Assembly (NCBI RefSeq): GCF_001718695.1
Contig: NZ_CP013420.1
Span: 2,232,001 to 2,296,000, forward strand
Length of the DNA: 64,000 nt
DNA from: Burkholderia ubonensis
Lineage (GTDB): Bacteria > Pseudomonadota > Gammaproteobacteria > Burkholderiales > Burkholderiaceae
Direction: 5' to 3'
A program made the translations under genes and the position numbers. A model generated the notes under the pieces. That model did no database searches and was not told the origin of the DNA. It saw only the letters and a list, made by a program, of their open reading frames with translations. This document shows, piece by piece, positions 26,350 to 35,030 of this stretch. Each line of letters starts with the position of its first letter. Position 1 is the stretch's first letter.

Positions 26350-27027
26350 TCACGCCGCAGCGTGCGCACTCGCAATCAATTGCTCGCTCAATTGCTCGCG
26401 CAGCGCAGCCGGGCCAGCGTCGGCCGGCAGCGGCGCGAACGGCGTGCGCAGCCGTCGGCCGTCGTGCCGCCAGTCGGCGCCGTAGCGGTCGACGCCCAGC
26501 AGGTCGAGCCCGGCGCGGCGCACGTCGCTCGACTCGTACGCATCCCATAAGGCGCGCTCGTCGTCGAAGCCGAGCGGCGCCCGCGCGTCGAGCGCCGTGC
26601 CGTCCACCCAGCCCATCCGGCCGAATCCGCCGATATAGCGCAGCCGCTCGACGTCGAGCGCCCAAAACGTGAAATCGCCGAGCGCGAGATAGCGCGCGGC
26701 GTCGGGTTCGTAGCGCAGGTAGCGCGCGACGAGATGCGGATCGGCGTCGACCGGCGCGAAGCGGCCGAGCAGCGTCGCGCGCTCGGCGTTCAGCACGTCG
26801 CCGTCCGGCGCGTCGACGACGAGAAAGCCCGCACGCGGATCGGCGGCGAGATTGCGCGTGTGCTCGGCGAGGCCGCTCACGAGGATCACGGGCCGGTGGC
26901 GCGCGTCCGGCGCGAACGGCACGACCGTCGGATACGGAAAGCCTTGCGGCTCGCGCGCGTGCGTCGCGAGCGTGCCGAGCGCGCAACGGTGCAGCAGGTG
27001 CAGGGCGATGGCGGGGTCGATGTTCAC
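26350..27027 (-). CDS. HugZ-like / pyridoxamine-phosphate-oxidase-fold protein
   Basis: A 225-residue split-barrel FMN-binding fold protein. The N-terminal part (ALGTLATHAREPQGFPYPTVVPFAPD, PVILVSGLAEHTRNLAADPRAGFLVVD) is the pyridoxamine-phosphate-oxidase-like barrel. The middle (YLRYEPDAARYLALGDFTFWALDVERLRYIGGFGRMGWVDG) is the characteristic haem-iron utilisation (HugZ/HutZ) pattern, in which G-GFG is near the haem contact. Members degrade haem or bind flavin or haem; function here is inference. It diverges from the MFS gene to its right. ATG 27027 has an AGGAGTTTTC ribosome site. Confidence 0.8.
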   Translation of the reverse strand: MNIDPAIALHLLHRCALGTLATHAREPQGFPYPTVVPFAPDARHRPVILVSGLAEHTRNLAADPRAGFLVVDAPDGDVLNAERATLLGRFAPVDADPHLVARYLRYEPDAARYLALGDFTFWALDVERLRYIGGFGRMGWVDGTALDARAPLGFDDERALWDAYESSDVRRAGLDLLGVDRYGADWRHDGRRLRTPFAPLPADAGPAALREQLSEQLIASAHAAA

Positions 27028-27342
27028 GAAAACTCCTGCGGTCGAAAGGCATGGAATGGAAATGTCAGCAGCGCGCGACGCCGATATGTCGCGCGCACGC
27101 AGCTTGCTGCATCGATGTTACTCGCGGCGGTCGCCGGCCGACCATTGGCCGAAAGGCAGATGAGGCGCGCGCCGGCACGCCCGCCAAGCCGGAAACGGCA
27201 GACGACATCTCGCTCGCCCGACACACTCCGAACGCCTGGAGCACCAGCCCACAACGCCGGCAAGATCGTAAGCGCTTCGATAGAATCGGACGAATCCAGC
27301 CAGCGCCGCGCGCCCATCCATCGCCCCACCCGAGAGCGTCCC
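27028..27342. promoter_or_regulatory. Divergent promoter region between the HugZ-like and MFS genes
   Basis: A 315-base gap holding the start regions of two divergent genes. No convincing -35/-10 pairs, operators or RNA hairpins were seen; it is less GC-rich near 27030-27120 than the coding regions. Confidence 0.35.
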
Positions 27343-28557
27343 GTGTCCGAATCTTCGTCCCGATCCCCGTCCGACTTCGCCGCGCCGCCCGACGCGCATC
27401 GCGCGCTCGCGTTGCCGGTTCGCCAGCGGGCCCGCACCGCCACGATGGCGCTGTTCTTCGTCGCCGGCATGATGTACGCGTCGTGGGGCGTGCACGTGCC
27501 GACCGTGCGCGACAAGTTCGCGCTGAGTCCCGCGCTGCTGTCCATCGCGCTGTTCGCGGTGGCCGGCGGCTCGATCGCCGCGATGCTGACCGTCGCGCGC
27601 TGGATCGCGCGCGTCGGCTCGCGCACCGCATGCCTCGCGGGCGGCCTCGTGATGTCGGCATGCGCGGCGCTGATCCTCGTGGTGCCCGACTATCCGCTGC
27701 TGCTCGCGGTGCTCGCGCTGTTCGGCTTCTCGATGGCGACGCTCGACGTCGCGATGAACGCCGAGGCGAGCGCGGTCGAGATCGCGCTCGGCAGGCCGAT
27801 CATGTCGGCGCTGCACGGGATGTTCAGCGTCGGCGGGATGGCGGGCGCGGCGGCCGGCGGCGCGCTGCTGTCGGCCGGCATGGCGCCTGCCGCTCACCTC
27901 GCGCTCGCCGCTGCGGTCAGCGCCGCGGCGCTCGTCGCCGCGTGCCCGTCGGTGCTGCCGCACGTCCCGCATCACGCGCACGCGCACGGCGGCGGCAACC
28001 GCTGGCGCTCGCCCGCGCTGTGGATGCTCGGCGGCATCGCACTCGTGGCCCTCATCGCCGAAGGCGCGATGTACGACTGGGCGACCGTCTACATGCGCGA
28101 CGTCGTCGCGGCCGGCCCCGCGCTCGCGAGCGCCGCGTATGCGGCCTTCTCCGGCGGCATGGCGGCCGCGCGCTTCGCCGGCGACGCGGTGCGCGCGCGC
28201 TTCGGCGCGCCGCAGCTCGTGTTCGCGAGCGCGTCGCTTGCGTGCGCGGGGATGATCGGCGCGCTGCTGCTGCCGCACCCGATCGCGGTGCTGACGGGTT
28301 TCACGCTGATGGGCCTCGGGCTCGCGAACATGATGCCGGTGCTGTTCGCCGCGGCCGCGCGCGTGAAGGGCATCCATGCGGCCGAAGGCCTCGCGCACGT
28401 GGCCGGCCTCGCCTATTTCGGACTGCTGTTCGGTCCGGTCGTGATCGGCGCGGTCGCGCAGGCCGCGAACCTGACGATCGGGCTCGCGGTCGTCGCGCTG
28501 TGCGCGGCGCTCGTCGCGGCCGTCGCGCCGAAGGTGCTCGCGCACCTGAAGATCTGA
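27343..28557 (+). CDS. MFS transporter (YbjJ-like inner membrane protein)
   Basis: A 404-residue carrier with about 12 membrane segments. It opens after a soluble N-tail with TATMALFFVAGMMYASWGVHVPTVRDKF, a pattern of the YbjJ-like MFS group. It continues with VARWIARVGSRTACLAGGLVM (the loop 2-3 region), NAEASAVEIALGRPIMSALHGMFSVGGMAGA, and a second half with a His-rich loop (PHHAHAHGGG) between segments 6 and 7. The start is GTG 27343 following GAGAGCGTCCC. Substrate unknown; no adjacent metabolic gene suggests one. Confidence 0.85.
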   Translation: MSESSSRSPSDFAAPPDAHRALALPVRQRARTATMALFFVAGMMYASWGVHVPTVRDKFALSPALLSIALFAVAGGSIAAMLTVARWIARVGSRTACLAGGLVMSACAALILVVPDYPLLLAVLALFGFSMATLDVAMNAEASAVEIALGRPIMSALHGMFSVGGMAGAAAGGALLSAGMAPAAHLALAAAVSAAALVAACPSVLPHVPHHAHAHGGGNRWRSPALWMLGGIALVALIAEGAMYDWATVYMRDVVAAGPALASAAYAAFSGGMAAARFAGDAVRARFGAPQLVFASASLACAGMIGALLLPHPIAVLTGFTLMGLGLANMMPVLFAAAARVKGIHAAEGLAHVAGLAYFGLLFGPVVIGAVAQAANLTIGLAVVALCAALVAAVAPKVLAHLKI

Positions 28558-28588
28558 CGGCAGGCCGGCACGCATGGCGTGCCCCGCA

Positions 28589-28625
28589 AAAAGAAACGCG
28601 CATGCGTTGCCGCATGCGCGTTTCT
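28589..28625. terminator. Bidirectional terminator between MFS and binding-protein genes
   Basis: A 14-bp perfect stem (GAAACGCGCATGCG and its complement) with a TTGC loop, preceded by AAAAA. It separates two converging genes and should end the binding-protein transcript in particular. Confidence 0.87.
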
Positions 28626-28650
28626 ACCCCTGCTGTCGACCGCTCGCTGC

Positions 28651-29793
28651 TTACATCTTCACTTCGTCGAGGAACGTCTTCTTGCCGCCCTTGTAGTTGT
28701 AGAGCGAAATCACGCCGTGCTTCAGGTCGCCCTTCGAATCGAACGACGTCGTCCCGATCACGCCCGTGTAGTTCGTCTCCGGCATCGCCGCGAGGATCTT
28801 CGCCGGATCGGTCGAGTTCGCGCGCTTCATCGCGTCGGCGATGATGTACACCGCGTCATACGTGAACGGCGCGTAGATCTGGATCGGCTGGCCGAAGCGC
28901 TTCTCGTACTTCGCCTTGAACGCGGCGCCGCCCGGCATCTTCTCGAGCGAAGCCCCCGCTTCCGAGCACACGACGTTGTCGGTCGCGTCGCCGGCCAGGT
29001 CGGCCAGCTTCTCCGTGCACACGCCGTCGCCCGCGAGGATCTTCGCGCGCAGGCCGAGCTGCTTCGCCTGCTTCGCGAACGGGCCGCCCGTCGCGTCCAT
29101 GCCGCCGTACATGATCGCGTCCGGATTCTCGCCCTTGATCTTGGTCAGAATCGCGCGGAAATCGACCGCCTTGTCGTTCGTCGCGTCGTGCGACATCACC
29201 TTCAGGCCGAGCGCCTTGGCCTTCTTCTCGAACTCGTTCGCGAGACCCTGGCCGTAGGCGGTCGAATCGTCGACCACCGCAACGCTCTTGATGCCCTTCG
29301 AATGCGCGTAGTTCGCAAGTGCCGGGCCCTGCTGCGCATCGGTCGCGACGACGCGGTACGTCGTCTTGAAGCCTTGCTGCGTGTAAGCCGGGTTGGTCGC
29401 CGACGGCGAGATCTGCACGATGCCGGAATCGCTGTAGATCTTCGACGCCGGGATCGAGGTGCCCGAGTTCAGGTGGCCGACCACCGCGGCGACCTTGTCG
29501 TCGACGAGCTTCTGCGCGACCTGCGTCGCCTGCCGCGGGTCGGCCGCGTCATCCTGCGCATCGAGCTGCAGCGTGATTTTCTGGCCGCCGACCGTGAGAC
29601 CCTTCGCGTTGATTTCCTCGACGGCGAGACGCGCGCCGTTTTCATTGTCCTTGCCGAGGTGTGCAATGCCGCCCGTCAACGGCGCGACGTGGCCGATCTT
29701 GACGACTTGATCGGCGGACGCGTTGCCTGCGGCAGCAACGCACAGCGTTGCCGCTGCGGCGATCGGCAGCAACTTTTGCATCTTGATATTCAT
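28651..29793 (-). CDS. Branched-chain amino acid ABC transporter, periplasmic binding protein (LivK/BraC type)
   Basis: A 380-residue binding protein with a signal peptide (KLLPIAAAATLCVAAAGNASA) and the family's KIGHVAPLTGGIAHLGKDNENGARLAVEEINAKG. Further segments are ADPRQATQVAQKLVDDKVAAVVGHLNSGTSIPAS, VVDDSTAYGQGLANEFEKKAKALG and TYDAVYIIADAMKRANS. It captures leucine/isoleucine/valine (or similar) for an ABC importer whose other subunits are not in this window. ATG 29793 is chosen because GGAGACTTAT precedes it. Monocistronic, with the terminator 26 bases beyond. Confidence 0.93.
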   Translation of the reverse strand: MNIKMQKLLPIAAAATLCVAAAGNASADQVVKIGHVAPLTGGIAHLGKDNENGARLAVEEINAKGLTVGGQKITLQLDAQDDAADPRQATQVAQKLVDDKVAAVVGHLNSGTSIPASKIYSDSGIVQISPSATNPAYTQQGFKTTYRVVATDAQQGPALANYAHSKGIKSVAVVDDSTAYGQGLANEFEKKAKALGLKVMSHDATNDKAVDFRAILTKIKGENPDAIMYGGMDATGGPFAKQAKQLGLRAKILAGDGVCTEKLADLAGDATDNVVCSEAGASLEKMPGGAAFKAKYEKRFGQPIQIYAPFTYDAVYIIADAMKRANSTDPAKILAAMPETNYTGVIGTTSFDSKGDLKHGVISLYNYKGGKKTFLDEVKM

Positions 29794-30172
29794 ATAAGTC
29801 TCCAGTTTCGATCCCAAAAACGCCATCGCCCCGTGCCCCGCTGCCATCCCTGTGCTTGCCATCACTGGACGATTCGCCGGTTGCATCGTTCATGCACTTG
29901 GCCTCAAGCACGCGAAGCGGTCGCTTTTAGCAGCCGCCCACCCGTACTTGCGCCGAAGTGTAGGTGATCAAATTAATTTGTGGGACTTTTTTGGGGTAGT
30001 GGTAACACTACCGATGCAAGCATGTATCGGGCCACCCTCGGACCTCGCGGCAACGCCCGCCGGATAAGGGTTACCGCTAGTTCCGACACCTTATTGAAAG
30101 GCTTTTACAAGGCGCTCGCGCAACATTCCCGATCATCATTTTGAGCATTGGATCGCGACGCCGGACGCGCGC
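29794..30172. promoter_or_regulatory. Upstream region of the binding-protein gene
   Basis: A 379-base gap. Near 29960-29990 there is a TA-rich stretch (AGGTGATCAAATTAATTTG) that, read leftward, gives TACACT as a possible -10, with no good -35. The sequence near 30050-30110 also has AT-rich blocks. The leader from there to ATG 29793 would be about 170 bases long, enough to carry regulation, but no known riboswitch pattern was recognised. Confidence 0.35.
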
Positions 30173-31252
30173 TCAGCGGGCCGCCGCACGCCATTCGGCG
30201 TCGAGCGCATCGATCAATTGCGACGTCGTCAGTGCGTCGCCGCGCCGCCGCGCGAGCGGCGCGCCCTGCCCGGCCCACAGCGACAGATAGTCGCCGTCGT
30301 TCGCGCGCGCGGCGGCCTGGCGCAGCGGCTGCGTCAGCGCGTTCTGCACCGGATACGGCGCGACGTCGCCAAGGCGCTCGCCGAGCCGCGCCATCAGCGT
30401 GTTGCGCAGCCCGCGCGCATGACGCCCGGTGATCGCGCGCGTGACCTGCGTCGACGTGTCCGTGCTCGCGAGCAACCGCGCTTTCCAGTCGGCGGCGATC
30501 GCGCTTTCCGCGCACGTCAGGAACGCGGTGCCGAGCTGCGCGGCCTGCGCGCCGAGCGCGAGCGCCGCCGCGATGCCGCGGCCGTCCATGATGCCGCCCG
30601 CCGCGAGCACGGGCAGCCCGGTCGCGTCGACGAGCTGCGGCACGAGCGCGAGCGTGCCGATCAGCGCGTCGTCGGCCGCGCCGATGAACGTCCCGCGATG
30701 GCCGCCCGCCTCGGCGCCCTGCGCGGACAGCGCGTCGGCGCCGGCCGCCTTCCAGGCGAGCCCTTCCGCGACATGCGTCGCGGTGCCGATCACGTAGGTG
30801 CCGGCCGCCTTCAGACGGGCGACGTCGGCCGCGTCGAGCACGCCGAACGTGAAGCTCGCGACCGGCACGCGCAGCGACACGAGCATGTCGAGCTGTGCGC
30901 GAAAATCGGGCGCGAAGCGCGCGGGCGCGACGCCCGGCGGCAGGCCGAGCGCCGCGTTGAGCGGATCGATCGCGGCGAGCGCGCGCGCGATCGTCGCCGC
31001 GTCGGGCACGAGCTCCGGCAGCACGAACAGGTTGACGGCGAACGGGCGGTCGGTGGCCGCGCGGATCTGCGCGACCTCGTCGGCGAGGCGTTCGGGCGCG
31101 AACGCGCCGCCGCCGAGGCTGCCGAGCGCGCCGGCGTTCGATGCGGCGGCGACCATCGCGGGCGTGGTCGCGCCGACCATGGGCGCCTGCACGAGCGGCA
31201 GGCGCAGGCCGAAGCGTTCGGCGAACGGCGTGGACAGGGAGCGGGCTGACAT
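30173..31252 (-). CDS. Nitronate monooxygenase (2-nitropropane dioxygenase family)
   Basis: A 359-residue FMN enzyme with a TIM-barrel fold that oxidises alkyl nitronates. Characteristic parts are LPLVQAPMVGATTPAMVAAASNAGALGSLGGGA at the start, FAVNLFVLPE, the conserved SAQGAEAGGHRGTF segment with the active-site histidine, PVLAAGGIMDGRGIAAALALGAQAAQLGTAFLTCAES for phosphate binding, and a final helical part. The length is that of class I enzymes. Single gene, divergent from the dienelactone hydrolase gene 232 bases away. Confidence 0.9.
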   Translation of the reverse strand: MSARSLSTPFAERFGLRLPLVQAPMVGATTPAMVAAASNAGALGSLGGGAFAPERLADEVAQIRAATDRPFAVNLFVLPELVPDAATIARALAAIDPLNAALGLPPGVAPARFAPDFRAQLDMLVSLRVPVASFTFGVLDAADVARLKAAGTYVIGTATHVAEGLAWKAAGADALSAQGAEAGGHRGTFIGAADDALIGTLALVPQLVDATGLPVLAAGGIMDGRGIAAALALGAQAAQLGTAFLTCAESAIAADWKARLLASTDTSTQVTRAITGRHARGLRNTLMARLGERLGDVAPYPVQNALTQPLRQAAARANDGDYLSLWAGQGAPLARRRGDALTTSQLIDALDAEWRAAAR

Positions 31253-31484
31253 GAGCGGATCCTTCGGTGGCGCGCGAAAGCGCGTTGTAATGGGTCGATG
31301 CGTTCGACTCTACCGAAGCGCCGCACCACCGAAAAATGAATAATCGTGAACGGAACGTTCGCTGCGCGAGAAGCGAACGGCGCGCGCTGCCACCGCTTCT
31401 CGCCGATCGGTGGCACACTAGACCGTCCCTTTTTTCAATCCCGAGAGGCGCGCGCCGCGCGGCCTCGCTCGCCAGGAGTGCACC

Positions 31485-32179
31485 TTGACAGCCCAATGGA
31501 TCGACATCCCGACCGGTAACGACAGCTTCGGCGGCTATCTCGCGCTGCCGCGGCGCGGCAAGGGTCCCGCCGTCATCATCGTGCAGGAGATCTTCGGCGT
31601 GAACGCGCATATCCGCTCGGTCGCCGACCAGTACGCGGCCGACGGCTACGTCGCACTCGCGCCGGACGTGTTCTGGCGCACCCAGCCGCGCGTCGAGCTG
31701 GCCTACGAAGGCGCGGACCGCGACAAGGGCATCGAGCTGCTGCAGAAGACCGACGTGAACCTCGCGGTCGCGGACGTCGCCGCGGCGGCCGACCTGCTGC
31801 GCACGCGGCGCCCGAAGCCGGCGGCAAGGTCGCCGCGATCGGCTACTGCTTCGGCGGCCGCCTCGCGTATCTCGCGGCCGCGACCGGCAAGATCGACGCC
31901 GCGGTCGCCTATTACGGCGGCCGCATCCAGAACGCGCTCGACGTCGCGGGCAAGGTCACGCAGCCGATCCTGTTCCATTACGCGGAAAACGACCACGCGA
32001 TCCCGCTGGCGGCGGTCGACCAGGTGAAGGCCGCGTTCGCCGGCCGCGACAACGCCGCGTTCCATCTGTACCCGGGCGCCGAGCACGGCTTCAACTGCGC
32101 CGAGCGCGCGTCGTACAACCAGCGCGCAGCGGCGCTCGCGCACGGCCGCACGCTCACGTTCCTGGCCGAACAGCTGTAG
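31485..32179 (+). pseudogene. Dienelactone hydrolase family protein, frame broken by one missing base
   Basis: An alpha/beta hydrolase like carboxymethylenebutenolidase. The first frame gives IDIPTGNDSFGGYLALPRRGKGPAVIIVQEIFGVN, the usual opening, down to VAAAADLLRTR. The frame breaks at about 31806-31812. In the other frame the protein continues with PEAGGKVAAIGYCFGGRL (nucleophile cysteine in GYCFGG), FHYAENDHAIPL (acid) and YPGAEHGFNC (histidine), ending at 32179. Adding one base near CGGCGCCCG would give an intact 231-residue enzyme. All three catalytic residues lie after the break, so the protein as written would be dead. The break looks like a single-base error in a GC run. Confidence 0.87.
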
Positions 32180-32257
32180 TCGCAGCCGGCGGCCCCGGCA
32201 CGCCGCGGCCGCGTTATCCTCGCTCGATCGTCACGCGTCACAACGGGGGTGAGCGCG

Positions 32258-33730
32258 ATGCAGTCGGACTATCTCGGATATGACGCGATCGGCCTCGCCG
32301 CGCTGGTGCGCGAGCGCGCCGCGAGCCCGCGCGAGCTGATCGACGCCGCGATCGGGCAGGCCGAAGCGGTCAATCCCGCGATCAACGCGGTCGTGCTGCA
32401 GGATTACGACACCGCGCGCGAGCGCGCCGCCGCGCTGTGCGAATCCGGCGGCCCGTTCGCGGGCGTGCCCTATCTCGTCAAGGATCTCGGCGCGGCGGTC
32501 GCGGGGCTGCCGCTGTCGATGGGCAGCCGGCACTACCGGTATTTCGTGCCCGACGCCGATTCGCCGCTGATCGCGAAAAGCCGCGCGGCAGGGCTCAACG
32601 TCTTCGGCAAGACCAACACGTCCGAAATCGGCCAGATGCCGTATACCGAGCCGGAGCTGTTCGGCGCGTGCCGCAACCCGTGGAGCCTCGACCACACGCC
32701 CGGCGGCTCGAGCGGCGGCGCGGCCGCGGCCGTCGCGGCCGGCATCGTGCCGCTCGCGCACGCGTCCGACGGCGGCGGCTCGATCCGCATTCCCGCGTCG
32801 TGCTGCGGGCTGTTCGGCCTCAAGCCGAGCCGCAACCCGGCGCTCGTCGACATCCCGACGAACGGCGATCTGGTCGTCCAGCACGCGGTCGCGCGCAGCG
32901 TGCGCGACAGCGCGCTGCTGCTCGACGTCACGACCGGCCGGCCGCTGCCGCCCGGCGCGCCCGGCACCTTCCTCGGCGCGCTCGACGCGCCGCCCGCCGC
33001 GCTGCGGATCGGCCTCGTCACCCACCCGATGCTCGCGCCGGCGCTCGCCGACGATACGCGCGCGGCGCTCGACGACGCCGCCGCGCTCGTCGCGTCGCTC
33101 GGCCACCACGTCGAGCCGGCGGCGCTGAACCTCGACTACGCGCGCATCGGCGAGACTTTCCTGACGCTGTGGGCGACGATCGCCGAGGAGATGGTGCTCG
33201 GCGCGCGCACGCTGACGGGCCGCACGCCGCAACGCGGCGAATTCGAGGCGGCGACGTGGGCGATGGCCGTGGTCGGCCGGCGGCTCGCGCGCACGCGGCT
33301 GCCGGACGTGCTCGAGTGGCAGCGCCAGCTCACCGTGCAGGTCGCGCGCGCCGCCGCGCGCTACGACGTGCTGCTGTGCGCGTCGCTCGCCGGCCCGCCG
33401 GTCAAGATCGGCGAGCTGCAGCCGACGCCGTTCGAGCATGCGCAGATGAAGCTGCTCGCGGCGCTGCCGATCAAGCCGCTGCTGAAGGAGATGCTCGCGA
33501 AGGCGTCGCAGAAGACGTTCGCGTGGGCCGGCTGCACCGAGCTCTTCAACCTGACCGGCCAGCCGGCGATGTCGGTGCCGCTCTACTGGAACGCGCGCGG
33601 CCTGCCGATCGGCGTGCAGTTCGCCGCGCGCCACGGCGACGACGCGCTGCTGCTGAAGCTCGCGCGGCAGCTCGAACAGGCGCGGCCGTGGTTCGACCGC
33701 CGGCCGCCGCTGATGCAGGCGCGGGGGTGA
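32258..33730 (+). CDS. Amidase (amidase signature family)
   Basis: A 490-residue hydrolase of the amidase signature family, similar to 6-aminohexanoate-cyclic-dimer hydrolase-type amidases. The Ser-Ser-Lys catalytic set can be traced: lysine in PYLVKDLG, cis-serine in DHTPGGSSGGAAAAVAAG and the nucleophile serine in DGGGSIRIPASCCGLFGLKPS. The C-terminal FNLTGQPAMSVPLYWNARGLPIGVQF is also typical. ATG 32258 is taken as start, but an in-frame GTG at 32249 with a G-rich site upstream is possible. Substrate unknown. It is 78 bases after the dienelactone hydrolase gene in the same direction. Confidence 0.88.
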   Translation: MQSDYLGYDAIGLAALVRERAASPRELIDAAIGQAEAVNPAINAVVLQDYDTARERAAALCESGGPFAGVPYLVKDLGAAVAGLPLSMGSRHYRYFVPDADSPLIAKSRAAGLNVFGKTNTSEIGQMPYTEPELFGACRNPWSLDHTPGGSSGGAAAAVAAGIVPLAHASDGGGSIRIPASCCGLFGLKPSRNPALVDIPTNGDLVVQHAVARSVRDSALLLDVTTGRPLPPGAPGTFLGALDAPPAALRIGLVTHPMLAPALADDTRAALDDAAALVASLGHHVEPAALNLDYARIGETFLTLWATIAEEMVLGARTLTGRTPQRGEFEAATWAMAVVGRRLARTRLPDVLEWQRQLTVQVARAAARYDVLLCASLAGPPVKIGELQPTPFEHAQMKLLAALPIKPLLKEMLAKASQKTFAWAGCTELFNLTGQPAMSVPLYWNARGLPIGVQFAARHGDDALLLKLARQLEQARPWFDRRPPLMQARG

Positions 33731-33742
33731 TGCGCGCGGCGT

Positions 33743-34573
33743 TTACACGCCGAGCCGTTCGCAGATCGTCTTGGTCGCGGCCGCGCTGTTCAGCGTATAG
33801 AAATGCAGCCCCGGCACGCCGGCGTCGAGCAGCCGCTGGCACAGGCCCGTGACGACGTCCGCGCCGAATGCGCGGATCGCGTCGCGATCGTCGCCGAAGC
33901 TCTCGAGCCGGCGCGCGATCCAGCGCGGCACCTCGGCGCCGCACATCTCGGAGAAGCGCATCAGCTGCGAGAAGTTCGTGATCGGCATGATGCCCGGCAC
34001 GATCGGCACCTCGACGCCGAGCTTGCGCGCGTCGTCGACGAAGCGGAAATACGCGTCCGCGTTGAAGAAATACTGCGTGATCGCGGAATTCGCGCCGGCC
34101 TTCACCTTGCGCGCGAAGTTCTCGAGATCGGCCTTCGGCGAGCGCGACTGCGGATGGTATTCCGGATAGCCGGCGACCTCGATGCGGAACCAGTCGCCGT
34201 GCTCCGCGCGGATGAAGCTGACCAGCTCCGACGCGTAGCGCAGCTCGCCGACCTCGCCCATGCCGGACGGCAGGTCGCCGCGCAGCGCGACGATGTGGCG
34301 GATGCCGTGCGAGCGGTACTGGTCGAGGATCGCGCGCAGGCTGTCCTTCGACGAGCCGATGCACGACAGGTGCGGCGCGGCCTCGAGGCCGTCCTTCTGC
34401 ATGTCGAGCACGGTATCGAGCGTGCCCTGCTGCGTCGAGCCGCCGGCGCCGAACGTCACGGAGACGAATTTCGGCTTCAGCGGCAGCAGCTGCGCACGGG
34501 TCGCGCGCAGCTTCTCGACGCCTTCCGCCGTCTTCGGCGGGAAGAATTCAAACGAGAGTTCGATCGGTTTCAT
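33743..34573 (-). CDS. metF: 5,10-methylenetetrahydrofolate reductase
   Basis: A 276-residue TIM-barrel flavoprotein that makes 5-methyl-THF for methionine synthase. It begins with IELSFEFFPPKTAEGVEKL, has FVSVTFGAGGSTQQGTLDTV, HLSCIGSS, IVALRGDLPSG, AGYPEYHPQS, ANSAITQYFFNADAYFRFVDDARKLG, VPIVPGIMPI and LHFYTLN, all in the right order. With ahcY and a small membrane protein it forms a leftward gene set for the activated-methyl cycle: AhcY removes S-adenosylhomocysteine and MetF supplies methyl groups to rebuild methionine. Confidence 0.95.
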   Translation of the reverse strand: MKPIELSFEFFPPKTAEGVEKLRATRAQLLPLKPKFVSVTFGAGGSTQQGTLDTVLDMQKDGLEAAPHLSCIGSSKDSLRAILDQYRSHGIRHIVALRGDLPSGMGEVGELRYASELVSFIRAEHGDWFRIEVAGYPEYHPQSRSPKADLENFARKVKAGANSAITQYFFNADAYFRFVDDARKLGVEVPIVPGIMPITNFSQLMRFSEMCGAEVPRWIARRLESFGDDRDAIRAFGADVVTGLCQRLLDAGVPGLHFYTLNSAAATKTICERLGV

Positions 34574-34600
34574 GATTCAGAAGACGCTGGACTTGCCCGC

Positions 34601-34954
34601 TCAGCCGATGTTGCGCTGGCCGAAGATGAGGGCGGACAGCAGCCAGGACACGATGCTGTACAGGATCGAACCGAAGAATGCGGACCAGAACCCGGATACC
34701 TCGAAGCCCTTGAGCAGCGACGACGCGAACCAGAAGCACAGCGCGTTGACGACGAGGATGAACAGCCCGAGCGTGACGACCGTGACGGGCAGCGTCAGCA
34801 GGATCAGCACCGGCCGGATCACCGTGTTGATCAGCCCCAGCACGACCGCGACGATCAGCGCGGTGCCGAAGCTCTTGATGTGGATCGACGGCACCAGGTA
34901 GGTGATGATCAGCAGCGCGAGGGCATTGATGATCCAGGACAGGATGACGCTCAT
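34601..34954 (-). CDS. Small membrane protein of the phage-holin-like family (PF04020 type)
   Basis: A 117-residue protein with four membrane segments: IINALALLIITYLVPSIHI, TALIVAVVLGLINTVIRPVLILLTLPV, VTLGLFILVVNALCFWFASSL and SAFFGSILYSIVSWLLS. The NTVIRPVLILLTLPVTVVTLGLF stretch is the hallmark of the family often annotated as mycobacterial-type 4-TM phage holin, found in many chromosomes without phages. It lies between ahcY and metF in the same direction, which is a recurrent arrangement in beta-proteobacteria, but its role in the methyl cycle is unknown. Confidence 0.85.
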   Translation of the reverse strand: MSVILSWIINALALLIITYLVPSIHIKSFGTALIVAVVLGLINTVIRPVLILLTLPVTVVTLGLFILVVNALCFWFASSLLKGFEVSGFWSAFFGSILYSIVSWLLSALIFGQRNIG

Positions 34955-35030
34955 GTAATGCTCCGGTTCGGTGGACGCTCGGACGGCGCGGCGCCGCCGC
35001 CGCGCCGGTGGCGGGCGGCGGCTTGCCGCA

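Noticed and set aside
28579..29967. Plus-strand frame of about 460 codons opposite the branched-chain amino acid binding protein
   Set aside because: Shadow of a strongly supported gene on the other strand; it has no recognisable domain.
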